In this document: in pieces, positions 1-7,917 of the stretch
How positions within the stretch are numbered: position 1 is the stretch's first letter
Layout of the letters: every line of letters starts with the position of its first letter
NCBI RefSeq assembly: GCF_037963835.1
Contig: NZ_CP150145.1
Location: 1,178,001-1,242,000 of the forward strand
DNA: 64,000 nucleotides
Direction of reading: 5' to 3'
From: Paenibacillus sp. FSL H8-0332
Lineage (GTDB): Bacteria > Bacillota > Bacilli > Paenibacillales > Paenibacillaceae
The notes under the pieces: generated by a model
The model's database searches: none
Told to the model about the DNA's origin: nothing
What the model saw: the letters and a program-made list of their open reading frames with translations, nothing else
Program-made: the position numbers and the translations under genes

Positions 1-297
1 GCTCCGAATGAAAAGATTGAGCGCGCATATAAGCTGGTCCGGGACATGTTTATTTTCACAGACAAGCGGCTGATTCTTGTAGACAAGCAGGGCATGACCG
101 GCAAGAAAACCGAATACCACTCCGTTCCTTACAAAAGCATCACTCATTATTCCGTGGAGACGGCGGGGCATTTCGACCTGGATGCGGAGCTGTGCCTGTA
201 TATCTCGGGCGCGGGGCTTCCGCTGAAGAAAACCTTCAACAAATCGGTCGATATCTATGAAGTGCAGGCTGTGCTGTCGCAATATATCCTGAAATAA
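1..297 (+). CDS. PH-domain protein, 5' end cut off by window
   Basis: The reading frame is open from base 1, so the gene starts before the window; the ATG at 46 is internal. The visible 98 residues read like the C-terminal half of a bacterial pleckstrin-homology domain protein (bPH family): alternating beta strands with the stretch FTDKRLILVDKQG, then a strand pair around SVPYKSITHYSVE and a final amphipathic helix. Such small proteins are usually cytoplasmic and of unknown role. It ends with TAA at 297 and is followed by a GC-rich palindrome. The family call is moderately sure; no function can be given. Confidence 0.7.
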   Translation, partial: APNEKIERAYKLVRDMFIFTDKRLILVDKQGMTGKKTEYHSVPYKSITHYSVETAGHFDLDAELCLYISGAGLPLKKTFNKSVDIYEVQAVLSQYILK

Positions 298-365
298 GGG
301 GGGCGCACAGACAGGGCGTACTATGGCTGTAGTCTGCTGCAGCTCTATATAACAGACGGATAGAA

Positions 366-391
366 GGAATGGCAGGCCCGGGCCTGCTTCC
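366..391 (+). terminator. GC-rich hairpin after the PH-domain gene
   Basis: The perfect palindrome GCAGGCCCGGGCCTGC (372-387) is flanked by GGAA and TTCC, which lengthen the stem. No T-run follows, so it may be a weak terminator or only a hairpin. Confidence 0.35.
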
Positions 392-455
392 ATCCTGAAA
401 TTTGTGCATGGCTCACAAAATAAGCGGCAGCAAATGTACGGTCCTGCGGAAGTCG

Positions 456-485
456 TTGACAGGGGTTCCGGGCCTGCTGTTAAAT
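456..485 (+). promoter_or_regulatory. possible sigma-A promoter of the GGT gene
   Basis: TTGACA (456-461) is a perfect -35 and is followed, after 18 bp, by TTAAAT (480-485), which matches 4 of 6 bases of the -10 consensus. It lies 36 bp upstream of the start codon at 521. The rest of the 298-520 gap holds no other signal I recognise. Confidence 0.35.
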
Positions 486-520
486 GACACTAACTTAAGC
501 GGCAGGGAGGGGGGCGGGAT

Positions 521-2098
521 ATGAGAAGAGGACCTGTAATCGGAACGAAAACGATGGTGGTCAGCCCGCACTATCTGGCCTCGGCAGCGGGCGCGCAAGT
601 TTTGGCCAAAGGCGGCAACGCCTATGATGCGGCCGTTGCAGTCAGCGCGGCGCTGGCTGTAGTCTACCCGCATATGACCGGGCTCGGCGGCGACGCCTTC
701 TGGCTGGGGTACAGCGCCAGCGAAGGGCGCGTGCGGGCTTACAACGGCAGCGGACGCTCGGGCTACGCCGTCCGCCGGGACTGTTATGCCGGAGAGGAGG
801 CCATCCCCCGGCGGGGTGTGCGCAGCGCCATTACGGTGCCCGGAATGGCGGATAGCTGGTCAGCCGTCCAGCGGGAGTATGGACGGCTGACCCTGGCCGA
901 GGTGCTGGAGCCGGCTATCGGCTACAGCGCCGGGGGCTTTCCGCTGTCGCCGGATCAGCATGGCGGCAGCGTTCTGGCTGGAGCCGCGCTGTCGCCTGAA
1001 GCGGCGGCGGTGTATCTTCCCGGCGGCCAAATTCCGGCGGCGGGAGAGCGGTTTGTGCAGCGGCAGCTGGCCGGGACGCTGCGGACGCTTGCGGCGGGAG
1101 GCCGGGATGCTTTTTATAAAGGGAGCATTGCGAAAGAAATCAGTGATTATATGCAGGCTTCCGGGGGTTATCTGACCCGCGATGATTTCGCGGACCATCA
1201 GGGGAGCTGGGAGGAGCCGCTTCAGACTGAATACCATGGGCATACCGTCTATCAGGTTCCGCCGAACTCGCAGGGCTTCACGGCGCTCATGGCGCTTAAT
1301 ATCCTGGAGCATTATAACTTCGCGGAGATCAGGCACGGCTCCTATGAGTATTATCATCTGCTGGTGGAGGCACTGAAGCTGAGTTTCCGTGACCGCGACC
1401 AGGTGCTCACCGACCCGTCCTTCCGCAGTATTCCGCTGGACCGTCTGCTGAGTAAGCCCTATGCGGCACAACTCGCGGCGGCGATTTCTCCCCGTAAGGC
1501 GCTTGCTCTCAGCAGCGAACCGGTTGGAAGGGATACAGCTTACGCAGCGGTGGTGGATGAAGAGGGCAACGCGGTGTCGTTCATCCAGAGTCTGTATTTC
1601 GAATTCGGGTCGGGGGTGGTGGCCGGGAATACGGGAATTCTGCTTCAGAACCGTGGCTCCTTCTTCTCGCTTGATCCCGCCCATGTCAATACGCTGGAGC
1701 CGCATAAGCGCACTTTCCACACGCTGATGCCGGCGATGGCCTGCCGGGACGGAAAGCCAGCCTATCTTTATGGCACACAGGGCGGTGAAGGACAGCCGCA
1801 GACGCAGACCCTGCTGCTCACGCGCATGCTTCACTATGGGATGGACCCGCAGACTGCGGTGAGTGAACCCCGCTTCGTCTGGGGCAGAACCTGGGGGGAG
1901 CCGACTCAGGAGCTGCGGATCGAGAACCGGGTGGCGGAAGCGGTGCGGGCGGAGCTGGCGGAGGCGGGGCATCTGGTCCGTGAGGCACAGAGCTATGACG
2001 GGGTGATGGGGCACGCCCATGCCATCTCGATTGACAGTAACGGCTACCGTAGCGGGGGGACGGACCCTCGCTCTGATGGAGCGGCTATCGGGTGGTAG
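521..2098 (+). CDS. gamma-glutamyltransferase-family hydrolase (YwrD-like)
   Basis: The 525-residue product has the full-length fold of the N-terminal-nucleophile gamma-glutamyltranspeptidase family. The autoprocessing and catalytic threonine is most likely Thr339 in GRDTAYAAVVD, which aligns with the first Thr of the TTH motif in classical enzymes. A C-terminal GGxxGxxQ-type glycine stretch (GTQGGEGQPQTQ) and SDPRS-like GGTDPRSDG are present. No signal peptide is seen, unlike secreted GGT, so it is probably cytoplasmic and closer to YwrD. The start has a strong GGGAGGGG site 8 bp upstream. It heads the purine region and lies before an amidase, so it may act on an amide or ureido intermediate rather than glutathione; that role is inference. 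Confidence 0.85.
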   Translation: MRRGPVIGTKTMVVSPHYLASAAGAQVLAKGGNAYDAAVAVSAALAVVYPHMTGLGGDAFWLGYSASEGRVRAYNGSGRSGYAVRRDCYAGEEAIPRRGVRSAITVPGMADSWSAVQREYGRLTLAEVLEPAIGYSAGGFPLSPDQHGGSVLAGAALSPEAAAVYLPGGQIPAAGERFVQRQLAGTLRTLAAGGRDAFYKGSIAKEISDYMQASGGYLTRDDFADHQGSWEEPLQTEYHGHTVYQVPPNSQGFTALMALNILEHYNFAEIRHGSYEYYHLLVEALKLSFRDRDQVLTDPSFRSIPLDRLLSKPYAAQLAAAISPRKALALSSEPVGRDTAYAAVVDEEGNAVSFIQSLYFEFGSGVVAGNTGILLQNRGSFFSLDPAHVNTLEPHKRTFHTLMPAMACRDGKPAYLYGTQGGEGQPQTQTLLLTRMLHYGMDPQTAVSEPRFVWGRTWGEPTQELRIENRVAEAVRAELAEAGHLVREAQSYDGVMGHAHAISIDSNGYRSGGTDPRSDGAAIGW

Positions 2099-2172
2099 AG
2101 GGAATGAATTCGTGGCAGGGAGATATGGAGTAGGGCGATAGGGAGACTGAGGGATAAGGGGATAAGGAAGTT

Positions 2173-2244
2173 GGGAGATGGGGAGATGGGGAGATAGGGA
2201 GATAGGGAGATAGGGAGATAGGGAGATAGGGAGATAGGGAGATA
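2173..2244 (+). repeat. 8-bp tandem repeat, nine units
   Basis: Nine head-to-tail units of GGGAGATR (two end in G, seven in A) run without interruption. Degenerate versions extend upstream to about 2130. The tract fills most of the gap between the GGT gene and the amidase gene and ends 35 bp before the amidase start. Long antisense frames across it are artefacts of the repeat. Confidence 0.95.
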
Positions 2245-2279
2245 GATCCGGTTTGTCCGGGAGGGAGAGGTGGAGCAGC

Positions 2280-3593
2280 ATGGTTCTTGATAATCGGTAC
2301 GGTGCATTCCGGGTCCCGGAGCTGGAGATTCCCGGCAGCGGACACGGGGCGTTGCTCGGTCTGACCTTCACGGTAAAAGATGTCTTCGCAGTGGCCGGGC
2401 ACCGCTCTTCCGCCGGTAACCCGGACTGGCTGCGCAGCCACGAACCGGCGGACTCCCATGCAGCTGCTGTACGCAGGTTGTTGGATGCCGGAGCTGCGCT
2501 GCGGGGGGCTGCCCATACGGATGAGCTGATGTACAGCCTTGGTGGAGAGAACTATCATTACGGTACGCCAGTGAATCCGCACGGGGAGAACCGGATTCCC
2601 GGCGGCTCGTCCAGCGGGTCAGCGGTGGCGGTGGCCTCGGGAAGTGTAGATTTTGCCCTCGGTACGGATACGGGCGGCTCTGTCCGGGTTCCATCCGCTT
2701 ATTGCGGTGTGTTTGGTTATCGTCCATCGCACGGGGCGGTATCCCTGGAGGGGGTTATTCCGCTGGCCCCGGCTTTTGACACGGTGGGCTGGATCGCTGG
2801 AAGCACGGAGCTGCTGTTGAAGACGGGGCGTATTCTGCTCGGGCCTGTGGACAGCGGCGGAGATGCGCAGGGCGGGGAGAATCGGAAGAAGGCGGGCGAT
2901 CTACTCGGGTCTATGGACAGAGGCGATATCGCCCAGGGCATGGAGAATAGTATGGAGCAGAGCAGTGGCGAGTCGGTTGAAGAGTCCGGCGCAGACCTCA
3001 GGCTGTCCCAGATGTTCTTCCCCCCGGAAGGCTGGGCGCTTGTGGAGCAGGACTGTGCAGACTACCTGAGGCGGGGGCTGGACAAGCTTCAAGCGGGCGC
3101 TTCGCTACAGGCTGCTGAAGCCGTGGTTGCCCCGGAAGGCTTGAAGACCTGGATGGACGCCTTCCGCGAACTGCAGGGTGCCGAGATCTGGGCATCCCAT
3201 GGGGAGTGGATCGGGCGGGAGCAGCCGGTCTTCGGGCCGGATATTGCCGCCCGGTTCGCTTGGGCGGCAGGGCTAGCCGGGGCGGATCACAGCCCGGCCG
3301 GTATGCTGCGCAGCCGGATCACTCAGCGGCTGAGGGTGCTGCTCGGGAAGGACGGCTGTCTCGTCCTTCCGACCGTGCCGGGTCCGGCCCCGCTGCGCGG
3401 CGCCGGACCCGGGCAGCTGGAGCGGAGCCGCAGCAGCGCCATGATGCTCAGCTGCCTGGCCGGACTGGCCGGGCTGCCGCAGGTTACGCTGCCAGTGCCC
3501 GGCCCCGGCGGACTGCCGCTGGGACTGTCCGTCATCGGCGGGCACGGACAAGATCTGAGGCTCCTGTCATGGATACAGGAGGTATGGAAGTAA
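2280..3593 (+). CDS. amidase-signature family hydrolase
   Basis: The 437-residue protein carries the amidase signature catalytic triad: Lys33 in FTVKDVF, cis-Ser110 in GGSSSGSA and nucleophile Ser134 in GTDTGGSVRVPS, with the 24-residue Ser-Ser spacing usual for the family. ATG 2280 was chosen over TTG 2253 because AGGTGG lies upstream at normal spacing and the family alignment begins soon after. It probably hydrolyses a small amide or ureido compound. In this purine context substrates such as allophanate, oxamate or ureidoglycolate are plausible, but the sequence does not decide. Residues about 180-225 form a low-complexity Gly/Glu/Ser insertion unlike compact relatives. It is followed by a strong terminator. 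Confidence 0.88.
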   Translation: MVLDNRYGAFRVPELEIPGSGHGALLGLTFTVKDVFAVAGHRSSAGNPDWLRSHEPADSHAAAVRRLLDAGAALRGAAHTDELMYSLGGENYHYGTPVNPHGENRIPGGSSSGSAVAVASGSVDFALGTDTGGSVRVPSAYCGVFGYRPSHGAVSLEGVIPLAPAFDTVGWIAGSTELLLKTGRILLGPVDSGGDAQGGENRKKAGDLLGSMDRGDIAQGMENSMEQSSGESVEESGADLRLSQMFFPPEGWALVEQDCADYLRRGLDKLQAGASLQAAEAVVAPEGLKTWMDAFRELQGAEIWASHGEWIGREQPVFGPDIAARFAWAAGLAGADHSPAGMLRSRITQRLRVLLGKDGCLVLPTVPGPAPLRGAGPGQLERSRSSAMMLSCLAGLAGLPQVTLPVPGPGGLPLGLSVIGGHGQDLRLLSWIQEVWK

Positions 3594-3601
3594 GAAGTCA
3601 T

Positions 3602-3639
3602 AGCCCTGGTTCTCTGAACGAAGAGAACCAGGGCTTTTT
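3602..3639 (+). terminator. rho-independent terminator after the amidase gene
   Basis: A perfect 14-bp stem (AGCCCTGGTTCTCT and its complement) with a 6-nt loop is followed by TTTT. It ends the GGT-amidase unit and separates it from pucR. Confidence 0.92.
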
Positions 3640-3686
3640 GCTGATCGTTAGGAGATCCGTCAGTTGGGCGAGGGTGCTCGGACCAT

Positions 3687-3975
3687 ATGTATGTGGAAAA
3701 CCGAATACATTGGGCTGGTACGGGGGGGAGCGGGCCGAATGCATGTGAAAAACAGCATACAATGGGCCGGTGGCGGGTGAGCGAGCCGAATGTATGCGGA
3801 AAACAGCATACAATGGGCCGGTGCGGGGATGAGCGCAGCGAATGTATGTGAAAAACAGCATACAATGGGCTGGTACGGGGGTGAACGTGCCAAATGGGCT
3901 GGTACGGGGGTGAGCGAGCCGAATGTATGTGAAAAACAGCATACATTTGGCCGGTGCGGGGATGAACAGGCCGAA
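3687..3975 (+). repeat. 52-bp tandem repeat array (five units plus a partial)
   Basis: Units begin near 3687, 3739, 3790, 3842 and 3923, with a partial unit of about 29 bp before the last. Each holds a small inverted repeat such as GTATGCGGAAAACAGCATAC followed by a GC-rich segment (GGGCCGGTGCGGGG). A diverged relative lies at about 24,878. Units vary by 51-52 bp and show no spacers, so this is not a CRISPR array. Frames on both strands across it are repeat translations, not genes. Confidence 0.9.
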
Positions 3976-4098
3976 TGCAGCTCCAAGGGACCGAATGAGG
4001 GTCGATGCTGCCGTTTGTTACTTATACGTAATAATATATAACATAAACTAATCCTATTTTAACTTTTCTCTTTCCAACAGCGGTCATTTTATCTATAA

Positions 4099-4115
4099 TG
4101 TTACATAAAGTAACA
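4099..4115 (+). promoter_or_regulatory. GlnR/TnrA-type operator upstream of pucR
   Basis: TGTTACATAAAGTAACA matches the GlnR/TnrA consensus TGTNAN7TNACA at every fixed position and is itself an inverted repeat. It overlaps the possible -35 (GTAACA, 4110-4115) of one promoter and the last base of the -10 (TATAAT, 4094-4099) of another. Nitrogen control of pucR is the direct reading; the direction of control is not decided by the sequence. Confidence 0.8.
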
Positions 4116-4138
4116 TATGAATCGAATGAACCTATAAT
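4110..4138 (+). promoter_or_regulatory. pucR promoter candidate
   Basis: GTAACA (4110-4115), 17 bp, then a perfect TATAAT (4133-4138). A second perfect TATAAT at 4094-4099 with TTTCCA 17 bp upstream (4071-4076) is an alternative start site. Confidence 0.55.
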
Positions 4139-4173
4139 GGACCTATTATGAAGGTAGAGAAGGAGGGGTGGCT

Positions 4174-5748
4174 ATGCATCTTACGGTGGAAGAAGCGTTG
4201 TCCATTTATCCTTTATCTGAAGCGAAGCTGATTGCCGGGGCCAAGGGGAAGCACAGGATTGTGAAATCGATCAATGTCATGGATGCTCCCGACATCTCGG
4301 ACTGGATCAAGGAAGGGGAAATGCTGCTGACCACAGCCTATCTGATCAAGGACAGCCCGGAGGATGCCTCGGCACTGCTGCAGATGCTGAACCGGCGCGG
4401 GTCAGCGGGGCTGGGCATTAAGCTGGGCCGGTTCTGGGAGGCTGTGCCGCCGCCCTTGATTGCGGAAGCGGAGCAGCTGAATTTCCCGCTGATCGAGCTG
4501 CCGTTCCAGTTCACTTTCTCCGACCAGATGAACGGCTTGTTCCGCGCGGAGCTGTCGCGCAGCGTGGGCACGCTGCAGAGCATGATGGAGAAGCAGCGGC
4601 TGCTAATGCGTCTTGCCTTACGTTCCGGTCGCAGCCGTCCGCTGCTGGACACCGTCTCCGAGATCATCGGTTATCCGCTGGCTGTAATCAGTAGCCGCGG
4701 GACGGTAGTATTCAACAACTCGGGGTATACCGAGAGTGAGCAGTTGGAAGGATGGCCTTGGCCGCCCCGCAATCAGCGCTTCCGGCTTGGAGGGGGCACT
4801 GGCTACCGGCTTCCGCTGCTACAGGCCGGAAAATGCCTCGGTTACCTTCATTATTGCGATATTGATCCCTTGCTGCTGCCCGTGGAGGAAAGTCTGTTCG
4901 TCCAGGGGGCTGAGCTGATTTCTTATCATATGCATACCGGGCTGGAGGATTATTTCGAGCAGGCCGGACACCGGGAATTCAGCGGGCTGCTGCGGCGGTT
5001 CCTGAATGACGGGCTGAAATACGCTGAGCTGGCGCAGGCAGCGCTCCGGCTGGAGATTACGCTGCTTCAGTCCCCGTTTCAACTGCTGCTTACCGATGTG
5101 GCTGCTGCGGGAGAAGCCCGGCAGGGAGAGCTGCTGCGTCTGAAGGAGGAGTATTCGGAGCATCCGGTGCTGCATAGCCTGCAGGCGGTTCACTTCCTTG
5201 TGGAGGAGGGACTGGTGTCGCTGTACCCGGCCGGGCCGCATCAGCCGGAGGAGTTCCGGGCGCTAATTCAGGAATGCTTTGACAGCCTGAAGTTCGATAA
5301 AGGGTATTATCCGCAGGCGGCTGTCAGCAGCGTGAAGCATAAGCCGGAGGGGCTGAAGGAAGCTTTTGCCGAGATTAAGGAATGTATGGGGATGGCCCGG
5401 CAATGGGGCGCGCACGGAAATGTGGTGCATTACCGCCAGCTGGAGCTTGATTTGCTGCTGAGCAAGATTCCGGCGGAGACCATGGAGCGTTACTACAGCG
5501 GCTGCCTGCGGGGGCTGCTTAGCCGGGAGCCTGAATATGTTAAGGAGATGCTCCACACGCTGGAGGTCTACCTGGAGAATGATGGCCATGTGAACGAGAC
5601 GGCCAAGAAGCTGTTCATTCACCGCAATACGGCCACTTACCGGATTGAGAAGCTCAGCGAGCTGCTGGATGTCGATTTCAAAAAAATCAATGATCTCATG
5701 AAGCTGAAGCTGGTCTTCCTGTTCCGCAGAATGCTGGAGCGCGAATAA
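4174..5748 (+). CDS. pucR: PucR-family transcriptional regulator of purine catabolism
   Basis: The 524-residue protein has the three-part PucR layout. An N-terminal PucR sensor domain begins at VEEALSIYPLSEAKLIAG. A middle GGDEF-like/CdaR region follows, and a C-terminal HTH_30 helix-turn-helix covers roughly residues 465-515 (HVNETAKKLFIHRNTATYR). ATG 4174 is preferred over GTG 4168 because AGGAGG (4161-4166) is 7 bp upstream of it. It lies immediately before the import and allantoin genes and behind a GlnR-type box. It most likely activates the puc genes in response to a purine breakdown product, as PucR does with allantoin-type signals in B. subtilis. Confidence 0.9.
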   Translation: MHLTVEEALSIYPLSEAKLIAGAKGKHRIVKSINVMDAPDISDWIKEGEMLLTTAYLIKDSPEDASALLQMLNRRGSAGLGIKLGRFWEAVPPPLIAEAEQLNFPLIELPFQFTFSDQMNGLFRAELSRSVGTLQSMMEKQRLLMRLALRSGRSRPLLDTVSEIIGYPLAVISSRGTVVFNNSGYTESEQLEGWPWPPRNQRFRLGGGTGYRLPLLQAGKCLGYLHYCDIDPLLLPVEESLFVQGAELISYHMHTGLEDYFEQAGHREFSGLLRRFLNDGLKYAELAQAALRLEITLLQSPFQLLLTDVAAAGEARQGELLRLKEEYSEHPVLHSLQAVHFLVEEGLVSLYPAGPHQPEEFRALIQECFDSLKFDKGYYPQAAVSSVKHKPEGLKEAFAEIKECMGMARQWGAHGNVVHYRQLELDLLLSKIPAETMERYYSGCLRGLLSREPEYVKEMLHTLEVYLENDGHVNETAKKLFIHRNTATYRIEKLSELLDVDFKKINDLMKLKLVFLFRRMLERE

Positions 5749-5792
5749 CAGCCGTCCATGAGCAGATTGCCCAAAAAAAGGAGTGAAGAACA

Positions 5793-6422
5793 ATGAAGGT
5801 GGCCGGAATCTTTTTGGCGGCAAGCCGCAGTAATGGAGCAGGGGCCTCTGAAGGTTCTCTGAACAGGGCGGGCACGGGTTCAGCCGGTGCGGCGATGCTT
5901 AGCGAGCTGGAGACCTGCGGGCTTGCGCCGCTGGTTGTGGTGGTTCGTGCGGATGATCCTTTGGGCTGGCTGCCACCGGCCGGGAAGGCGGAGAATATGC
6001 GGCGGATTGAGACTTGTCTGACGGCCCATCTGGGCCTGTCCTTTTCACTGCGCTGCGGCTTGAATGCTGTAGCTTTGCTTCAGCCGGATGCGGTGGTCAT
6101 TGCGGCGGCGGATCAGCCGTTTGTGGCAGCGGCTCAGATCCGCCGTTTCATCCAAGCGTATGAGCAGCATCCTGAGCTTGATTATGTCACAAGTGCACAG
6201 GAAGGGCTGCTGATGCCGCCAGCCCTGTTCGCCAGCACGCTGTTCAGCGGACTTCAGGAACTGGACGAGGAAGAGGGCATAGCCGCTATTATGCGGACCA
6301 AGGAGTATAAAGGGCTCATCCTGCCGCAAGAGCCTGTTCAGACGTTCGCAGAGGCCGGGCTGCCAGAGAGCTTCGGGGAATTCCGCAAAGAATGGAGCGT
6401 GCGGAGCGGCAATAGACAGTGA
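5793..6422 (+). CDS. pucB: PucB-like nucleotidyltransferase (molybdenum-cofactor maturation), degenerate P-loop
   Basis: The 209-residue protein belongs to the MobA/MocA-like NTP-transferase group to which PucB, the xanthine dehydrogenase cofactor accessory protein, belongs. It keeps AADQPFV (the metal-binding DQP motif) near residue 107 and the family C-terminal half. The usual N-terminal nucleotide loop LAAGxSxRMGxxK is replaced by LAASRSNGAG with no obvious RMG or lysine, which is unusual. It starts 44 bp after pucR with an AAAGGAGTGAAG site. No xanthine dehydrogenase subunit gene is in the window. It may have reduced transferase activity or serve a structural role. Confidence 0.72.
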   Translation: MKVAGIFLAASRSNGAGASEGSLNRAGTGSAGAAMLSELETCGLAPLVVVVRADDPLGWLPPAGKAENMRRIETCLTAHLGLSFSLRCGLNAVALLQPDAVVIAAADQPFVAAAQIRRFIQAYEQHPELDYVTSAQEGLLMPPALFASTLFSGLQELDEEEGIAAIMRTKEYKGLILPQEPVQTFAEAGLPESFGEFRKEWSVRSGNRQ

Positions 6423-6539
6423 ATTCGCTATTTTTCAAAGGCATGTAAGGTAATATCACTTAATTTAAGTTTAATTTGAGATGACTTCGTGCATGAAGCA
6501 CAAAAGCGGCCCCTCTTCTTATCCAAACACACAAAGCTA

Positions 6540-6556
6540 TGTTATATAAATTTACG
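6540..6556 (+). promoter_or_regulatory. near-consensus GlnR/TnrA box before the importer operon
   Basis: TGTTATATAAATTTACG matches TGTNAN7TNACA except for the last base. Its last six bases coincide with the putative -35 (6551-6556), as in the pucR box. Confidence 0.6.
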
Positions 6557-6579
6557 TAAGTGCTGCGCCTCAGTATAGT
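6551..6579 (+). promoter_or_regulatory. promoter of the BMP importer operon
   Basis: TTTACG (6551-6556), 17 bp, then TATAGT (6574-6579). It lies 56 bp before the start codon at 6635 and is overlapped by the GlnR-type box. Confidence 0.5.
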
Positions 6580-6634
6580 AGAGATAAATTAATGGCTGTA
6601 GCCATTAGGAGAGATATCCTGGAGGAGGAGAATT

Positions 6635-7810
6635 ATGAAACAAAGGGGTCTGGCATTCAAATTCAGCGTCATCACGATGTTCCTGCTGGCGGTGGTTCTG
6701 ACGGGTTGCACGAAGAATAATACGGCGTCTAATACGGGTGCGGCAGCAACGACAGAGCCTTCGGCGGCAAGTACACCGGCAGGCAGCGAGGCGCCGGCAG
6801 GAGCAGAGGCAGCGGCGAAGAAGCCGACGGTTGCTTTTGTCTATATCGGGCCTCCGGGTGACGGCGGGTATACGTATCAGCATGATCAGGGCCGCCTGTA
6901 TATGGAGAAGGAGCTTGGGATCAAGGCGGATTTCGTTGAAAATGTACCGGAAAGCGCCGATGCCGAGCGGATCATCACAGAGCTTGCACAGAACCATGAC
7001 ATCGTGTTCACCACAAGCTTCGGTTATATGGATTTCACCTTGAATGTAGCCGGTAAATTCCCTAACGTGAAATTCCTGCACGCTTCCGGCTACAAGACAG
7101 CAGAGAACATGGGGACGTACTTCGGCAAAAACTATCAGGCAAGCTATCTGTCGGGGATCGCGGCAGGCAAAATGACAAAGAAAAACCATCTCGGCTATGT
7201 GGGAGCCTTCCCGATCAGCGAGGTGATCTATAATCTGAACGCCTTCACGCTGGGCGCGCAGAGCGTCAACCCGGCGGTTAAGGTGGATGTGGTGTGGACG
7301 AATACCTGGTATGACCCTGCCACTGAACGTCAGGCGGCCATCAGCCTGCTCGACAAAGGGGCGGATGTCCTGCTGGCGTATCAGGATTCACCGGCTACCC
7401 TTCAGGCTGCGGCGGAACGGGGAGCTTTTGCCGGGGGGAATGACTCGGATATGAGCAAGTATGCACCGGACAACTACTTAACCAACCCTGTATGGAACTG
7501 GGGTCCTTATTATGTGAAAGCTGTACAGTCTGTGATGGACGGAACCTGGAAAAGTGAGCAGTATTCCGGCGATATGGCGGACGGCATGGTGGAGCTGGCG
7601 CCATTCGGCAACAAGGTTCCCGAGGATGTGAAGAAGCTGGTGGAGGACGCCAAGGCCAAAATCATCAGCGGCGAGCTGGAGGTCTTCACCGGACCAATCT
7701 CGGACAACAAGGGTAATGTAACCGTTAAGGACGGTCAGAAGCTGACCCTTGAAGAGGTGCTTGGCATGAACTGGCTGGTCAAGGGTGTCGAGGGCACGAT
7801 TCCGCAATAA
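6635..7810 (+). CDS. BMP-family lipoprotein, purine/nucleoside ABC importer binding protein
   Basis: The 391-residue precursor has a lipoprotein signal peptide with lipobox VLTGC (Cys25), then a low-complexity Thr/Ala/Ser/Gly linker (about 26-65) and a basic-membrane-protein/PnrA-type periplasmic binding domain (FVYIGPPGDGGYTYQHDQGR onwards). Such proteins capture nucleosides or purine bases outside the membrane and deliver them to the permeases. It has a strong GGAGGAGG site and is the first gene of a four-gene importer. The exact ligand (guanosine, xanthine, urate or allantoin) cannot be read from sequence; the surrounding genes favour a purine-derived compound. Confidence 0.9.
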   Translation: MKQRGLAFKFSVITMFLLAVVLTGCTKNNTASNTGAAATTEPSAASTPAGSEAPAGAEAAAKKPTVAFVYIGPPGDGGYTYQHDQGRLYMEKELGIKADFVENVPESADAERIITELAQNHDIVFTTSFGYMDFTLNVAGKFPNVKFLHASGYKTAENMGTYFGKNYQASYLSGIAAGKMTKKNHLGYVGAFPISEVIYNLNAFTLGAQSVNPAVKVDVVWTNTWYDPATERQAAISLLDKGADVLLAYQDSPATLQAAAERGAFAGGNDSDMSKYAPDNYLTNPVWNWGPYYVKAVQSVMDGTWKSEQYSGDMADGMVELAPFGNKVPEDVKKLVEDAKAKIISGELEVFTGPISDNKGNVTVKDGQKLTLEEVLGMNWLVKGVEGTIPQ

Positions 7811-7846
7811 CAGCTGCTACACATCTTCATACAGCACAGCCTTACG

Positions 7847-7883
7847 GGTGGGGCGGGTTCCGGATACCGGAGCCTTCCCCACC
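7847..7883 (+). other. intra-operon hairpin between binding protein and ATPase genes
   Basis: GGTGGGG (7847-7853) pairs with CCCCACC (7877-7883), and the inside continues as TTCCGG-ATA-CCGGA. No T-run follows. Its place after the binding-protein gene suggests an mRNA-stabilising or attenuating element that keeps binding-protein message higher than the membrane genes. Confidence 0.6.
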
Positions 7884-7917
7884 TGTACTATAACTACCCT
7901 GAAAGGAGCGTAGTACC

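Noticed and set aside
860-2371. 503-residue frame on the minus strand across the GGT gene
   Set aside because: It is antisense to a clear gene, and its N-terminal third is a translation of the 8-bp repeat (SPYLPIS units). No domain is recognisable.
3687-3975. CRISPR array
   Set aside because: The units abut without unique spacers, vary inside, and no cas gene is present.
3790-4041. Small frames on both strands through the 52-bp repeats
   Set aside because: Their products are just translated repeat units, and no ribosome sites fit.
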